The translations under genes were made by a program, and so were the position numbers. 64,000 bases of DNA from Brevundimonas sp. NIBR10 (GTDB lineage Bacteria; Pseudomonadota; Alphaproteobacteria; Caulobacterales; Caulobacteraceae). The notes under the pieces are model-generated. The model was not told the origin of the DNA. It saw only the letters and a list, made by a program, of their open reading frames with translations, and did not search any database. The stretch is from NCBI RefSeq assembly GCF_027912515.1, contig NZ_CP115464.1, positions 3,892,501 to 3,956,500 of the forward strand, given 5' to 3'. This document shows, piece after piece, positions 36,010 through 44,943 of the stretch (positions within the stretch are counted from its first letter, which is position 1; each line of letters begins with the position of its first letter).

Positions 36010-36582
36010 TCAGCGCGTACCGCCGGGAACCCATTTCACGTCATCGGCCCCGTTGGCGTTGGCCCGGCGGGCGGCGACGAACAGATGATCCGACAGCCGG
36101 TTCAGATAGCGCAGGGCCGCCGGAGTGACCGTCGCTCCGGTCTCGACCAGACGGATGGCGTCCCGCTCGGCGCGCCGCGCGACCGTCCGCGCCAGATGCA
36201 GATGCGCCGCCAGGGGCGATCCGCCGGGCAGGATGAAGCTGTCGAGCGCGCTTAGGCTCTCGTTCATCCAGTCGATCTCGGCCTCCAGCCGCTCGACCTG
36301 GCTGTCGAGGATGCGCAACGCCTCCCAGGCGGGCGGCGGGTCCAGCGGCGTGGCCAGGTCGGCGCCGAGGTCGAACAGTTCGTTCTGGATCCTGCCCAGC
36401 ATGGCGTCGATGCGGTCGTTCTGGCCTGCATGCAGCCGGGCGATGCCGATGACGGCGTTCAGTTCGTCCACGGTGCCATAGGCCTCGACCCGGGGATCGC
36501 TCTTGGACACCCGTGCGCCGGATGCCAGCCCGGTGTCGCCCGCGTCGCCCGTGCGGGTATAGATCTTGTTCAGCACCACCAT
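36010..36582 (-). CDS. Cob(I)yrinic acid a,c-diamide adenosyltransferase (PduO type)
   Basis: A 190-residue ATP:corrinoid adenosyltransferase that makes adenosylcobalamin. N-terminal KIYTRTGDAGDTGLASGARVSKSDPRVEAYGTVDELNAVIG is the diagnostic PduO-type ATP-binding signature, and the C-terminal half holds LHLARTVARRAERDAIRLVE and YLNRLSDHLFVAARRAN. It supplies coenzyme for enzymes such as methylmalonyl-CoA mutase. Follows the HIG1-like gene by 13 bases. Confidence 0.92.
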   Translation of the reverse strand: MVVLNKIYTRTGDAGDTGLASGARVSKSDPRVEAYGTVDELNAVIGIARLHAGQNDRIDAMLGRIQNELFDLGADLATPLDPPPAWEALRILDSQVERLEAEIDWMNESLSALDSFILPGGSPLAAHLHLARTVARRAERDAIRLVETGATVTPAALRYLNRLSDHLFVAARRANANGADDVKWVPGGTR

Positions 36583-36595
36583 CGGAATCGACCCG

Positions 36596-36802
36596 TCACG
36601 ACCCGTGCGTCGCCTTCCACCACAACCCCAGCATCAGCAGCACGATCGCCGTCGCCTGGAGCACGACCCTAAGCCGCATAAGCTTGTTGGAGTTGGACCG
36701 CGCATAGTCGCCGCCGCGATACAGGGAGTAGATGCCGAAGCCGAGCGTGACCGACACCGCCGCCACGGCCAGCAGGATCAGGATGGTGAAGACGTTTTCC
36801 AT
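36596..36802 (-). CDS. Small twin-helix membrane protein, HIG1-like
   Basis: A 68-residue protein with two membrane helices (about residues 4-25 and 45-63). Between them, YRGGDYARSNSNKLMRLRVVLQ matches the HIG1-domain motif (RGGxxxxxNxxMRxRVxxQ) seen in mitochondrial Rcf1/HIGD1 proteins and alphaproteobacterial homologues. In mitochondria these associate with cytochrome oxidase. Encoded just ahead of the cobalamin adenosyltransferase. Confidence 0.7.
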   Translation of the reverse strand: MENVFTILILLAVAAVSVTLGFGIYSLYRGGDYARSNSNKLMRLRVVLQATAIVLLMLGLWWKATHGS

Positions 36803-36863
36803 CCGGCCAGTCTACCCCAGGATCGTCCCGGCCGTGAACGGATTCACACCACCGACCGGAGGC

Positions 36864-37376
36864 TCAATCGCCGCAGTAGCGCATGGCAACGTCGCACCGG
36901 GCGTAGCGGCATCCGAACTCGGCCTTGATGTCCGCGTCGTGGGCAAAGCCGTTCTTCTCGTACAGATGAATGGCGGCGGCGCATCGGCTGTTGGTCAGCA
37001 GGTACAGGCTCGTCGCCCCCATCTCGCGCGCCCGCGCGATCGCCGCCTGCAACAGGGTCTCGCCGATCTTCAGGCCGCGCGCGGAATCCAGCACCCCCAT
37101 CTTGGTAAGTTCGTAGCGATCCGCGCCGGTTTTCTGGAGCGCGCAGGTCCCGACCACGCCGAGGCCCGGGACCCGGGCGAACAGGATGTCGCCACCCGGC
37201 TCCACGATCCGGGCGCGCGGGTTCTCCAGAACCTCCCGATCGGTGGGCTCCAGGGTGAACATGGTCTGGATCCACTGGGCGTTGATGTCGTGAAAAGCGC
37301 CGGCCAGATCGTCCGAGAAGGCCAGGATATCGACCTCGGGTCGCGCCACGGTTTCCAACCTCTGATCCGGCATCAC
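36864..37376 (-). CDS. GNAT family N-acetyltransferase
   Basis: A 170-residue acetyltransferase fold: GVVGTCALQKTGADRYELTKMGVLDSARGLKIGETLLQAAIARARE supplies the acetyl-CoA motif A (V-xx-xxRGxxIGxxL; here SARGLKIGETL), followed by LYLLTNSRCAAAIHLYEKNGF (motif B). The substrate is unknown. Two late Cys pairs (FGCRYARCD, YCGD) are unusual for the family. No obvious operon partner; the next gene is divergent. Confidence 0.85.
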   Translation of the reverse strand: MMPDQRLETVARPEVDILAFSDDLAGAFHDINAQWIQTMFTLEPTDREVLENPRARIVEPGGDILFARVPGLGVVGTCALQKTGADRYELTKMGVLDSARGLKIGETLLQAAIARAREMGATSLYLLTNSRCAAAIHLYEKNGFAHDADIKAEFGCRYARCDVAMRYCGD

Positions 37377-37510
37377 GACCTCCCCACCTGTCTCCCTTCA
37401 TGACAAGCCGAGACCTGGCGAGGCAAGGCCCTAACCCCTCGCTAACCCTGTTTAACGCCGATTGATCAACGCTCTCCCGCTATGGTGGCGCTTCCTTCCC
37501 CGGACGCCTC

Positions 37511-38641
37511 ATGACCGATCGCACCATCCGCAGCCTGGCCAACCTTCGGGGATCGGCCTCCACCGCCCGGGTGCTCAATCTGTCGCGCGTGCATCGCGAG
37601 CACGGGGACACCGAGGCCTGGCGCGACCAGCCGATGTTCCGCAATCCCATGCTGAACCGCTCGATGATCGTGAAGCACCGGCTGAGGCGTGACGAGATCG
37701 ATCGCTTCCGCTTCCGCCGCTATGTCGCCACCAAGATCATCCTGCCGATCGACGCGGGCGACCTGCGAGCCGGGGGGCGGTATCTGTTCGTGGGCGAGGC
37801 CGGCTTCGAGACCACCATGACCCAGGCTTTCGGCCTGCAGCCCGACCATCCCGACATCCAGACCCTGCGCGTCATGGACGGCCTGCCGGGCCTTGACCCC
37901 TTCCTGTTGCGCGAGCAGTTGCGCCGCAACGGCGTGACCCCGGCCCCCTGCTATTTCAACCTGTCCGAGGCCGACCTCGGTGCCATGATCGCCTTCGTCG
38001 CCGAAGAGATCGCGCCCCTGGTCGACCTCAGCCTGGGTCCGGACTGGGATCTGACCGCGGACAATCCGGTCGCCAGATTGACCGACAAGATCCTGTCGAG
38101 CTCGGCCGGCGAGGACCTGAGCGCCCTGGGCCTGACCCTGCGTCTCGCCCCCGAGGAGTATGAAGAGGGCGTCTTCTGCTGGAAGGGCTTCCTCTACTAC
38201 AAATGGGTGCTGCGCGATGTGGTCGGCGAGATCGGCGACGTCATGGAGGCCGTGCGGGTGACCAAGCCGCGCGGGCGGCCGACCACCCAGCAATATGTCG
38301 CCCTGGCGCGCAGCCGCGAGACCATCCGCCGCCGCATCATCGACACCTGCGACAGCACCGCCAACATGCTGCGGGTCTATGACGACGCCTTCCGGGGACT
38401 GACCCAGGAGGGTCGTCCGACCGCCTTCCGCGACTTCCTGCGCGACGCCCCGCACCTGTTCGCCAAGCTGGGCGAGCGGCTGGGCGCGATCCAGCACATC
38501 GTCAGCTTCTGGAAATATCGCACCGCCCCAGGCAAGCCCGTCCCGACCCCCGACGAACTGCTCGACATGCTCGCCGATTTCGAGGTCAGCCTGACCGGCC
38601 GGGACGACGCGCCGACGGGGTCGTTCTCGCTGGCGGCGTGA
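37511..38641 (+). CDS. Conserved hypothetical protein
   Basis: A 376-residue soluble protein without a signal peptide or membrane helices. It is charged and mixed alpha/beta, with no repeats and no motif I recognise. GRYLFVGEAGFETTMTQAF, ALGLTLRLAPEEYEEGVFCWKGFLYYKWV and a C-terminal helical part (RETIRRRIIDTCDSTANMLRVYDDAF) give it the look of a real, conserved gene. Start chosen at ATG 37511. It converges on ahcY, separated by hairpins at 38642-38839. No function proposed. Confidence 0.6.
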   Translation: MTDRTIRSLANLRGSASTARVLNLSRVHREHGDTEAWRDQPMFRNPMLNRSMIVKHRLRRDEIDRFRFRRYVATKIILPIDAGDLRAGGRYLFVGEAGFETTMTQAFGLQPDHPDIQTLRVMDGLPGLDPFLLREQLRRNGVTPAPCYFNLSEADLGAMIAFVAEEIAPLVDLSLGPDWDLTADNPVARLTDKILSSSAGEDLSALGLTLRLAPEEYEEGVFCWKGFLYYKWVLRDVVGEIGDVMEAVRVTKPRGRPTTQQYVALARSRETIRRRIIDTCDSTANMLRVYDDAFRGLTQEGRPTAFRDFLRDAPHLFAKLGERLGAIQHIVSFWKYRTAPGKPVPTPDELLDMLADFEVSLTGRDDAPTGSFSLAA

Positions 38642-38737
38642 CCCTCTCACCTCACCATTGCCGGAGGGCGATGGGGAGGAACGGCGGTGCTGTTGCGGTG
38701 CAAGGCGGGGGCGACACGCTGTCAACGATCAGACATG

Positions 38738-38771
38738 AAAAAGGGGCTCCCGGCTTTCACCGGGTCGCCCC
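38738..38771 (-). terminator. Intrinsic terminator after ahcY
   Basis: On the minus strand a GC-rich stem (GGGGC..ACCCGG / CCGGG..GCCCC) is followed by five T. It lies 69 bases after the ahcY stop. A further hairpin (GATCGGCG-AAGC-CGCCGATC) sits between it and the gene. Confidence 0.7.
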
Positions 38772-38839
38772 CTCCTGATCGGCGAAGCCGCCGATCTGTC
38801 CTCCCCACCGGCCTTCGCCGGCGGAGAGGTGATGCTATC

Positions 38840-40231
38840 CTAGTACCGATAGGCTTCCGGCTTGAACGGGCCCTCGGTCGGGACGCCGATGTAGGCGGCC
38901 TGTTCCTTGTTGAGCACGGTCAGCTTGGCGCCCAGCTTGGCCAGGTGGAGCATGGCGACCTTCTCGTCGAGGTGCTTGGGCAGGGTGTAGACCTGGTTCT
39001 CGTAGGCCTTGATGTTGGTCCACAGTTCGATCTGGGCCAGGGTCTGGTTGGTGAAGGACGCCGACATCACGAACGAGGGGTGACCCGTGGCGTTGCCCAG
39101 GTTCACCAGGCGGCCTTCCGACAGCAGGATGATCTTCTTGCCGTCCGGGAACTCGACGTGGTGGACCTGCGGCTTGATTTCGTCCCACTTGAAGTTCTTC
39201 AGGCCGGCGACCTGAATCTCCGAGTCGAAGTGGCCGATGTTGCAGACGATGGCGTTGTTCTTCATCGCGCGCATATGCTCGACGGTCAGGACGTCGAGGT
39301 TGCCCGTGGCGGTGACGAAGATGTCGGCCTCGTGGGCCACGTCCTCGACGGTGACGACCTCATAGCCTTCCATCGCGGCCTGCAGGGCGCAGATGGGGTC
39401 GATCTCGGTGACCTTCACGCGGGCGCCGCCCTGGCGCAGCGAGGCGGCCGAGCCCTTGCCCACGTCGCCGTAGCCGCAGACCACGGCGACCTTGCCCGAC
39501 AGCATGACGTCGGTGCCGCGACGGATCGCGTCGACCAGCGATTCACGGCAGCCGTACAGGTTGTCGAACTTGGACTTGGTGACGCTGTCGTTGACGTTGA
39601 TGGCGGGGAACGGCAGGTCGCCCTTCTTGGCCATTTCGTACAGGCGGTGGACGCCGGTGGTGGTTTCTTCCGACACGCCGCCGATGGCGTCGCGGATCGC
39701 CGAGTAGAATCCGGGCTTCTCGGCGATGTAGCGCTTCATGACCTTGAAGAGGGCTTCCTCTTCCTCGTTCTGCGGGTTCGAGATGACCGACAGGTCCTTC
39801 TCGGCCTTGGGGCCCAGCACGCACAGCAGGGTGGCGTCGCCGCCGTCGTCCAGGATCAGGTTCGGATAGCCGCCGTCGGCCCATTCAAAGATCTTGTGGG
39901 CATAGTCCCAGTATTCTTCCAGCGTCTCGCCCTTGGTGGCGAACACCGGCGTGCCGTTGGCGGCGATGGCGGCAGCGGCGTGGTCCTGGGTCGAGAAGAT
40001 GTTGCACGAGGCCCAGCGGACGTCGGCACCCAGGGCTTCCAGCGTCTGGATCAGCACGGCGGTCTGGATCGTCATGTGCAGCGAGCCGGCGATGCGGGCG
40101 CCCTTCAGGATCTGCGACGGACCGAACTCCTCGCGCAGAGCCATCAGGCCCGGCATCTCGGTTTCGGCGATGGCGATTTCCTTGTTGCCGAACGGGGCAA
40201 GCGAGATGTCGCGAACGATGTAGTCGACCAT
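38840..40231 (-). CDS. ahcY: Adenosylhomocysteinase
   Basis: A 463-residue NAD-dependent enzyme that cleaves S-adenosylhomocysteine to adenosine and homocysteine, removing the inhibitor produced by methyltransferases. Landmarks: [53 protein letters not shown], the NAD motif [16 protein letters not shown], and the C-terminal [19 protein letters not shown] palindrome at 40325-40340 lies upstream in the divergent region shared with an amidohydrolase. Confidence 0.97.
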   Translation of the reverse strand: MVDYIVRDISLAPFGNKEIAIAETEMPGLMALREEFGPSQILKGARIAGSLHMTIQTAVLIQTLEALGADVRWASCNIFSTQDHAAAAIAANGTPVFATKGETLEEYWDYAHKIFEWADGGYPNLILDDGGDATLLCVLGPKAEKDLSVISNPQNEEEEALFKVMKRYIAEKPGFYSAIRDAIGGVSEETTTGVHRLYEMAKKGDLPFPAINVNDSVTKSKFDNLYGCRESLVDAIRRGTDVMLSGKVAVVCGYGDVGKGSAASLRQGGARVKVTEIDPICALQAAMEGYEVVTVEDVAHEADIFVTATGNLDVLTVEHMRAMKNNAIVCNIGHFDSEIQVAGLKNFKWDEIKPQVHHVEFPDGKKIILLSEGRLVNLGNATGHPSFVMSASFTNQTLAQIELWTNIKAYENQVYTLPKHLDEKVAMLHLAKLGAKLTVLNKEQAAYIGVPTEGPFKPEAYRY

Positions 40232-40321
40232 GGTGGGCGCTCCTCAAGCGTCGGCGCAGGGCCGGATCGCGGATTGTCGGTTGCCGCGCCTATAGACCGC
40301 CCGAAGCCTCAGGGCAAGAAA

Positions 40322-40343
40322 CATATAAGGATATCCTTATGTG
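40322..40343. promoter_or_regulatory. Palindromic operator candidate upstream of ahcY
   Basis: ATAAGGATATCCTTAT (40325-40340) is a perfect 16-bp palindrome, extended outward by a matching CA/TG pair. It sits 91 bases from ahcY and 64 bases from the divergent amidohydrolase start. Such long AT-rich palindromes are typical of ArsR-family sites; SahR-type regulators of homocysteine/methionine genes are a candidate, from memory. Confidence 0.5.
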
Positions 40344-40406
40344 ATCCGGACTGGCGGTCGCGTCCGCACCATGGCTAATCTCACCGCCTCTACAGGGGGC
40401 ATGCGC

Positions 40407-41750
40407 ATGAAGATCCGGGTTCTCGCGGCGGCACTGGCCGCGTCTCTGGCCGTGACAGCCCCTGCATGGGCGCAGGTCGCTGGATCGGGGACCGTCCTCG
40501 TCCAGGCCGGACGCCTGCTGGACCGCCCCGGACAGGCACCGCGTGGACCGTCAACGATCGTGATCCGCGAAGGGGTCGTCGTCGAACTGCGCGACGGTTT
40601 CGTCGGCACCGAGGCCTTTGCCGGCGCGCGGGTGATCGACCTTCAGGACCACTTCGTCCTGCCGGGCCTGATCGACAGCCATGTGCATCTGGTCTCCGAC
40701 CGAGCGGGTCAGGAGGGCCTGTTGTCCGAGTTCACCGACAGCCTGCCCGCCCGCGCCTATGAAGCGGCCGAGAACGCCAGAAAGACCCTGATGGCCGGAT
40801 TTACCACCGTGCGTAACCTGGGCGATACCGGAGGCGTCACCCTGGCGCTCCGGGACGCCGTGGCGCGCGGAGCCGTCCCGGGGCCACGCATCCTCGACGC
40901 CGGAACCTCGATTTCGACCACCTCGGGTCACATGGACGGCCGCAACGGGCTGAACGACGAGATTCGCGAACACACCGCCCACGACAACGTCTGCGACGAC
41001 ATCGGCTCCTGCCGCGAGGCCGTGCGGCTCCAGATCAGTCGAGGCGTGGATGTCATCAAGATCGCCACCACCGGCGGCGTCAACAGCCGGATCGGCGCCG
41101 GCCTGGGTGCCCAGATGTTCGAGGACGAGGCCCGAGCCCTGATCGACACCGCCCATCTGTACGGCAAGAAGGTCGCCGTTCACGCCCACGGGGCCGACGG
41201 CATCGCCCTGGCCCTGCGACTGGGTGCCGACTCGATCGAGCACGGCACCATCTTCGACGACGATACCATCGGCCTGTTCCGCAGTTCGGGTGCTTATTAT
41301 GTCCCAACCCTGTCGACGGTGAACGGCTACCGCGAGCGCCTGGCCGCCAACCCCGACGCCTATCCGCCCGAGGTCCTGCCCAAGATCATGTGGCGCATCT
41401 CCATTACCGGCCAGTCGCTGCAACGCGCCGTCCCGGCAGGCGTCAGGATCGCCTTCGGCACCGACGCCGGTGTTTCCAAACACGGTCGCAACGCCGACGA
41501 GTTCGAGCTGATGGTGGCCAACGGCATGACGCCCGCGACTGCCATCGAGGCGGCCACCGTCAACGCCGCAGACCTCCTGGGCCTGTCCGCACTGGTCGGC
41601 AGCCTGGAGCCCGGCAAACAGGCCGACCTGATCGCCGTCGCGGGCGACCCTCTGACCGACGTGACCACCCTGAAGTCGGTCGATTTCGTGATGAAGGGCG
41701 GCGAGGTGTTCAAGGACGAGGGGCTTGGCGCGGGCCCTACCCGCGAGTAG
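40407..41750 (+). CDS. Exported amidohydrolase (imidazolonepropionase/dipeptidase-like)
   Basis: About 447 residues from ATG 40407 (MKIRVLAAALAASLAV; signal peptide ending AWA-QVA); the GGGGG ribosome-binding site spaces better to it than to ATG 40401. A full metal site: PGLIDSHVHLVSD (HxH), the carboxylated/Lys site region KIATTGGVNS, VAVHAHG and SIEHGTIFDD (His ligands), FGTDAGVSKHG (Asp). Likely an Xaa-Pro dipeptidase or similar peptide/amide hydrolase of the envelope. Divergent from ahcY; bioB follows nine bases later. Confidence 0.85.
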   Translation: MKIRVLAAALAASLAVTAPAWAQVAGSGTVLVQAGRLLDRPGQAPRGPSTIVIREGVVVELRDGFVGTEAFAGARVIDLQDHFVLPGLIDSHVHLVSDRAGQEGLLSEFTDSLPARAYEAAENARKTLMAGFTTVRNLGDTGGVTLALRDAVARGAVPGPRILDAGTSISTTSGHMDGRNGLNDEIREHTAHDNVCDDIGSCREAVRLQISRGVDVIKIATTGGVNSRIGAGLGAQMFEDEARALIDTAHLYGKKVAVHAHGADGIALALRLGADSIEHGTIFDDDTIGLFRSSGAYYVPTLSTVNGYRERLAANPDAYPPEVLPKIMWRISITGQSLQRAVPAGVRIAFGTDAGVSKHGRNADEFELMVANGMTPATAIEAATVNAADLLGLSALVGSLEPGKQADLIAVAGDPLTDVTTLKSVDFVMKGGEVFKDEGLGAGPTRE

Positions 41751-41759
41751 ATCGTCGCC

Positions 41760-42776
41760 ATGGCCGATGACGCATCACCCATCCGTTCCGCCTTCGCCGA
41801 CCCGGCCCAGCCGCGCCACGACTGGACGCTGGATCAGGTCGAGGCCCTGTTCGCGCGGCCGTTCATGGAGCTGGTGTTCGACGCCGCGACGGTCCACCGG
41901 CGCTGGTTCGATCCGTCGCAGGTCCAGAAGTCCCAGCTGCTGTCGATCAAGACCGGGGGCTGTGCCGAGAACTGCGGCTATTGCAGTCAGTCCGCCAGTT
42001 TCGACACCGGGCTGAAGGCCGAAAAGCTGATGGATACCACGTCCGTCATCGCCGAGGCCATGGCGGCCAAGGCGGGTGGGGCCTCGCGCTTCTGCATGGG
42101 GGCCGCCTGGCGCGAGCTCAAGGATCGCGACACGCCGAAACTGGCGACCATGATCGCGGGCGTGAAGGCCCTGGGGCTCGAGACCTGCGCCACGCTGGGG
42201 ATGCTGACCGCCGATCAGGCCCGGCAGCTCAAGGACGCCGGTCTCGACTACTATAATCACAACCTCGACACCGGCCCGGAATACTACGCCCAGGTGGTCA
42301 CGACGCGGACCTATCAGGACCGGCTCGACACCCTGCAACATGTCCGCGACGTCGGCATGAGCACCTGCTGCGGCGGGATCGTCGGCATGGGCGAGAGCCG
42401 CCGTGACCGGGCCTCGCTGCTGCATGCCCTGGCCACCCTGCCCGAGCATCCCGACAGTTTGCCGGTCAACGCCCTGGTCCCCGTCACCGGCACGCCTCTG
42501 GGCGAACGGGTGCTTCAGACCGGCGAGATCGACCCCATCGAGTTCGTCCGCACCGTCGCCGTCGCCCGCCTGGTCTGTCCGCGCGCCATGGTCCGTCTTT
42601 CGGCCGGACGCGAGACCATGAGCCCCGAGATGCAGGCGCTCTGTTTCCTGGCCGGTGCCAACTCCATCTTCGTCGGCGGCAAGCTGCTGACCACGCCCAA
42701 CCCCGAACAGGACGAGGACGCCCGCCTGTTCGCCCTGCTGGACCTGAAGGCGATGGAGCCGGTGGCCCGGGCGTAA
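41760..42776 (+). CDS. bioB: Biotin synthase
   Basis: A 338-residue radical SAM enzyme that inserts sulfur into dethiobiotin. The CxxxCxxC cluster motif is [13 protein letters not shown] (Cys68, 72, 75), followed by [14 protein letters not shown], the [12 protein letters not shown] segment and the [10 protein letters not shown] region that with the auxiliary 2Fe-2S ligands (Cys in [15 protein letters not shown]) complete the site. No other bio genes are nearby. Nine bases after the amidohydrolase, so possibly cotranscribed. Confidence 0.95.
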   Translation: MADDASPIRSAFADPAQPRHDWTLDQVEALFARPFMELVFDAATVHRRWFDPSQVQKSQLLSIKTGGCAENCGYCSQSASFDTGLKAEKLMDTTSVIAEAMAAKAGGASRFCMGAAWRELKDRDTPKLATMIAGVKALGLETCATLGMLTADQARQLKDAGLDYYNHNLDTGPEYYAQVVTTRTYQDRLDTLQHVRDVGMSTCCGGIVGMGESRRDRASLLHALATLPEHPDSLPVNALVPVTGTPLGERVLQTGEIDPIEFVRTVAVARLVCPRAMVRLSAGRETMSPEMQALCFLAGANSIFVGGKLLTTPNPEQDEDARLFALLDLKAMEPVARA

Positions 42777-42810
42777 CCCGACCTTAAAGCGTGGCCGCTA
42801 GGGTGACGGC

Positions 42811-43224
42811 ATGGATCGTCGTCAGCTCTTCTCCCTCGCCCCGCTCGCCGGTGCCGTTCTCGCGGCCGCTGCCGTCGCGCCCGCCCAGGCCAGCGGCAGC
42901 AGCGGCGGTGGCAAGTCCGCCGGTGGCTACATCCGTTTCGGCACCATCACCTCGACCATCATCCGGCCCGACGGCCGTCGGGGCGTCCTGACGGTCGAGA
43001 CCGGTCTGGACGTTCCCGACCCCGAGCTCAACGCCGAGGCGACCCTGGAAGGCCCGCGCCTGCGCGCGGCCTTCAACACCGTGGTCCAGGGGTTCGCGGC
43101 TGGCCTGTTGCCCGGCGCCGTGCCCGATGTCGACCGCCTGCACCGTGCCCTCCAGGTGGCCACCTTTCGCACCCTGAGGAAACGCGGCGCCGTGCTCCTG
43201 CTCGGGACCGTCATGGTCGCCTGA
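42811..43224 (+). CDS. Tat-exported small protein, unknown function
   Basis: A 137-residue protein with an N-terminal MDRRQLFSLAPLAGAVLAAAA, which has the twin-Arg and hydrophobic run of a Tat signal and then PAQASG. The mature part begins with a Gly/Ser run and a beta-rich domain (GGYIRFGTITSTIIRPDGRRGVLTVETGLDVPDPEL), ending in a hydrophobic VLLLGTVMVA. The IxRxDGRxGVLTVExGLDVPD pattern is reminiscent of FliL-like or related small domains, but this is not a firm match. It lies between bioB and the ECF module. Confidence 0.55.
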   Translation: MDRRQLFSLAPLAGAVLAAAAVAPAQASGSSGGGKSAGGYIRFGTITSTIIRPDGRRGVLTVETGLDVPDPELNAEATLEGPRLRAAFNTVVQGFAAGLLPGAVPDVDRLHRALQVATFRTLRKRGAVLLLGTVMVA

Positions 43225-43236
43225 CGCCACCGTCCC

Positions 43237-43265
43237 TGTAACCTTCGTCGAGCCCCCGGCGTAAT
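43237..43265 (+). promoter_or_regulatory. ECF-type promoter
   Basis: TGTAACC (43237-43243), 16 bases, then CGTAAT (43260-43265). Both the AAC of the -35 and the CGT of the -10 and the spacing are those of ECF sigma promoters. It lies about 50 bases ahead of the lipoprotein gene at 43314 that precedes the sigma gene. Confidence 0.65.
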
Positions 43266-43313
43266 CGGGTTCAGGGGGGACAGACCCCCGGCTTGATCCC
43301 AAGGGTTTCCACC

Positions 43314-43607
43314 ATGATCCGCAACATCCTCGCCGCGTCCGCCGTCGCCGCCCTTTCACTGTTCGCCGCCGCCTGCCAGCCCGCGCCCGATACCAAGGCC
43401 GATGCCATGGCTCCCGCCGACAGCGCCATGGCTACGGCCGATGGCGCAATGGCTCCCGCCAGCGGCGCGATGGCACCGTCCGACAGCGCCATGGCTCCCG
43501 CAGGAGACGCCATGGCCCCCGCGGACAAGATGGCTCCGGCCGACAAGATGGCCCCGGCCGCCGACGCCATGGCGCCCGCTGCCGACAAGATGAGCGCGCC
43601 GCACTGA
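43314..43607 (+). CDS. Small AMAP-repeat lipoprotein (MXKDX-like)
   Basis: About 97 residues from ATG 43314 (MIRNILAASAVAALSLFAAAC; lipobox FAAAC). After the Cys, nearly the whole protein is a string of (A)MAP-(A/S)(D/G)-(A/K) units, e.g. SAMAPADSAMATADGAMAPA and ADKMAPADKM. It resembles the pentapeptide MXKDX-repeat family of exported proteins in proteobacteria, whose role is unclear. It follows the ECF promoter and lies 134 bases before the sigma gene, so it is probably part of the sigma regulon. Low complexity makes the family call tentative. Confidence 0.6.
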   Translation: MIRNILAASAVAALSLFAAACQPAPDTKADAMAPADSAMATADGAMAPASGAMAPSDSAMAPAGDAMAPADKMAPADKMAPAADAMAPAADKMSAPH

Positions 43608-43741
43608 TCCGACGAAGGGCGACGGTCTTCCCGCCGTCGCCCGCATCGCCGCCGCGTGATCCCCGACCGCATTTTCCGCAGGCCCGAGGCCCGCCCGCGT
43701 GCCAGACTGGGCGCGGGTCGCGATGACGGCCGGGAGCGGCC

Positions 43742-44314
43742 GTGATCGACCGGGAAGCGCATTTCAAGGCTCTGATGCTGCGCGGTCTCGACGGCGACGC
43801 AGCGGCCTGGCGCGTGCTGCTGACCGATCTCGGGGCGCACCTGAGGTCCTGGTTCGGCCGTCAGCTGTTCGACGGCGGGGCCGATGCGGAGGACCTGGTG
43901 CAGGAGACCCTGATCGCCATCCACGCCAAGCGGGCGACCTGGGATCCGGCGCGGCCCTTCACCGGCTGGGCCTGGGCCATCGCCCGTCACAAGCTGATCG
44001 ACCATCTGCGCAGCCGACGCCGACGCCCGACCCGCCCCATCGAGGCGGCGGAATCCCTGTGGGCCGACCATACGGTCGAGGACGGCGCCACCCGGGCCGA
44101 CCTGGGGCGTTGCCTGTCGGCCCTGCCGACCCGACAACGCCGCCTGATCGAGGACGTTCGCCTGTCCGGCCTCAGCGTCGCGGAGGCGGCCGAACGCCAC
44201 GGCTATTCCCTGACCGCCGCCAAGGTCAGCATCCACCGCAGCCTCAAGCTGCTCAACGCCCGGTTCGCCGGCACCGATACAGCGCCCGGGAGGGTCGACG
44301 ATGAAAACGGATGA
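43742..44314 (+). CDS. ECF RNA polymerase sigma factor, SigF-like
   Basis: A 190-residue ECF sigma factor. Region 2: DGGADAEDLVQETLIAIHAKRATWDPARPFTGWAWAIARHKLIDHLR (core and -10 binding); region 4: LSALPTRQRRLIEDVRLSGLSVAEAAERHGYSLTAAKVSIHRSLK (the -35 reading HTH). It is followed with a 14-base overlap by a DUF1109 anti-sigma membrane protein, the layout of sigF-nrsF in Caulobacter, and an ECF-type promoter with an exported low-complexity protein lies upstream. Likely autoregulated from that promoter by read-through. Confidence 0.88.
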   Translation: MIDREAHFKALMLRGLDGDAAAWRVLLTDLGAHLRSWFGRQLFDGGADAEDLVQETLIAIHAKRATWDPARPFTGWAWAIARHKLIDHLRSRRRRPTRPIEAAESLWADHTVEDGATRADLGRCLSALPTRQRRLIEDVRLSGLSVAEAAERHGYSLTAAKVSIHRSLKLLNARFAGTDTAPGRVDDENG

Positions 44315-44942
44315 CCTGATCGCGGCCCTGGCCGCCGACACCACCCCGACCGGCGCAGTGGCCCTGCGCCGTCGCGCGGGCCTGGCCCTGATCCCCGCGG
44401 CCCTGCTGGTCCTTGCGGGCGTCATCCTGACGCTGGGCCTGAGACCGGACCTGATGATCGCGATGGGCGGTCCGACCTTCTGGGCCAAGGCGGCCTATAC
44501 GGCGGCGCTGGCGGGTGCCGGCTTCTGGCTGCTGGACCGTGCCGGGCGGCCGGGCGCCGGTCTCCGCACGCCTCTGGCCGTCTTCGGGGCCGTGGTCGTG
44601 ATTGCGGTCGTGTGGGGCACCGTCAGCCTGATGCTGACCCCTGACGCGACACGGATGGAGGCCTTGATGGGTCAGTCGGCCAGGGTCTGCCCCACCAATA
44701 TCGCCGGCCTCAGCCTGCTGGCCGCGCCCCTGATCCTGTTCGCGGTTCGCGGTTTCGCGCCGCTACGTCCCGCCCTGGCCGGAGCGGCGGTGGGGTTGAT
44801 GATCGGTGGACTGGCCGCGACCCTCTACGGTCTGCACTGCCCCGAGCACACCGCCGCCTTCGTCGCCGTCTGGTACACATTGGGCATGGCCATCCCGGTC
44901 GCGGTCGGGACTGGGATCGGCCGCTGGGTCTGGCGCTGGTAG
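44301..44942 (+). CDS. DUF1109/NrsF-type anti-sigma factor
   Basis: A 213-residue integral membrane protein with six helices and a short cytoplasmic N-terminus (MKTDDLIAALAAD), the DUF1109 (NrsF/OsrA) layout. Two Cys are present: Cys130 (RVCPTNIAG) and Cys180 (GLHCPEHTAAF). As I recall, two equivalent Cys of Caulobacter NrsF (131 and 181) are needed for response to chromate and cadmium stress. The protein probably holds the sigma factor at the membrane until metal or oxidant stress. Confidence 0.85.
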   Translation: MKTDDLIAALAADTTPTGAVALRRRAGLALIPAALLVLAGVILTLGLRPDLMIAMGGPTFWAKAAYTAALAGAGFWLLDRAGRPGAGLRTPLAVFGAVVVIAVVWGTVSLMLTPDATRMEALMGQSARVCPTNIAGLSLLAAPLILFAVRGFAPLRPALAGAAVGLMIGGLAATLYGLHCPEHTAAFVAVWYTLGMAIPVAVGTGIGRWVWRW

Positions 44943-44943
44943 G

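Noticed and set aside
40232..40320. S-adenosylhomocysteine riboswitch ahead of ahcY
   Set aside because: The conserved CCGAGGAGCG..GCAAC core is not present; GAGGAGCG there is simply the ribosome-binding site.
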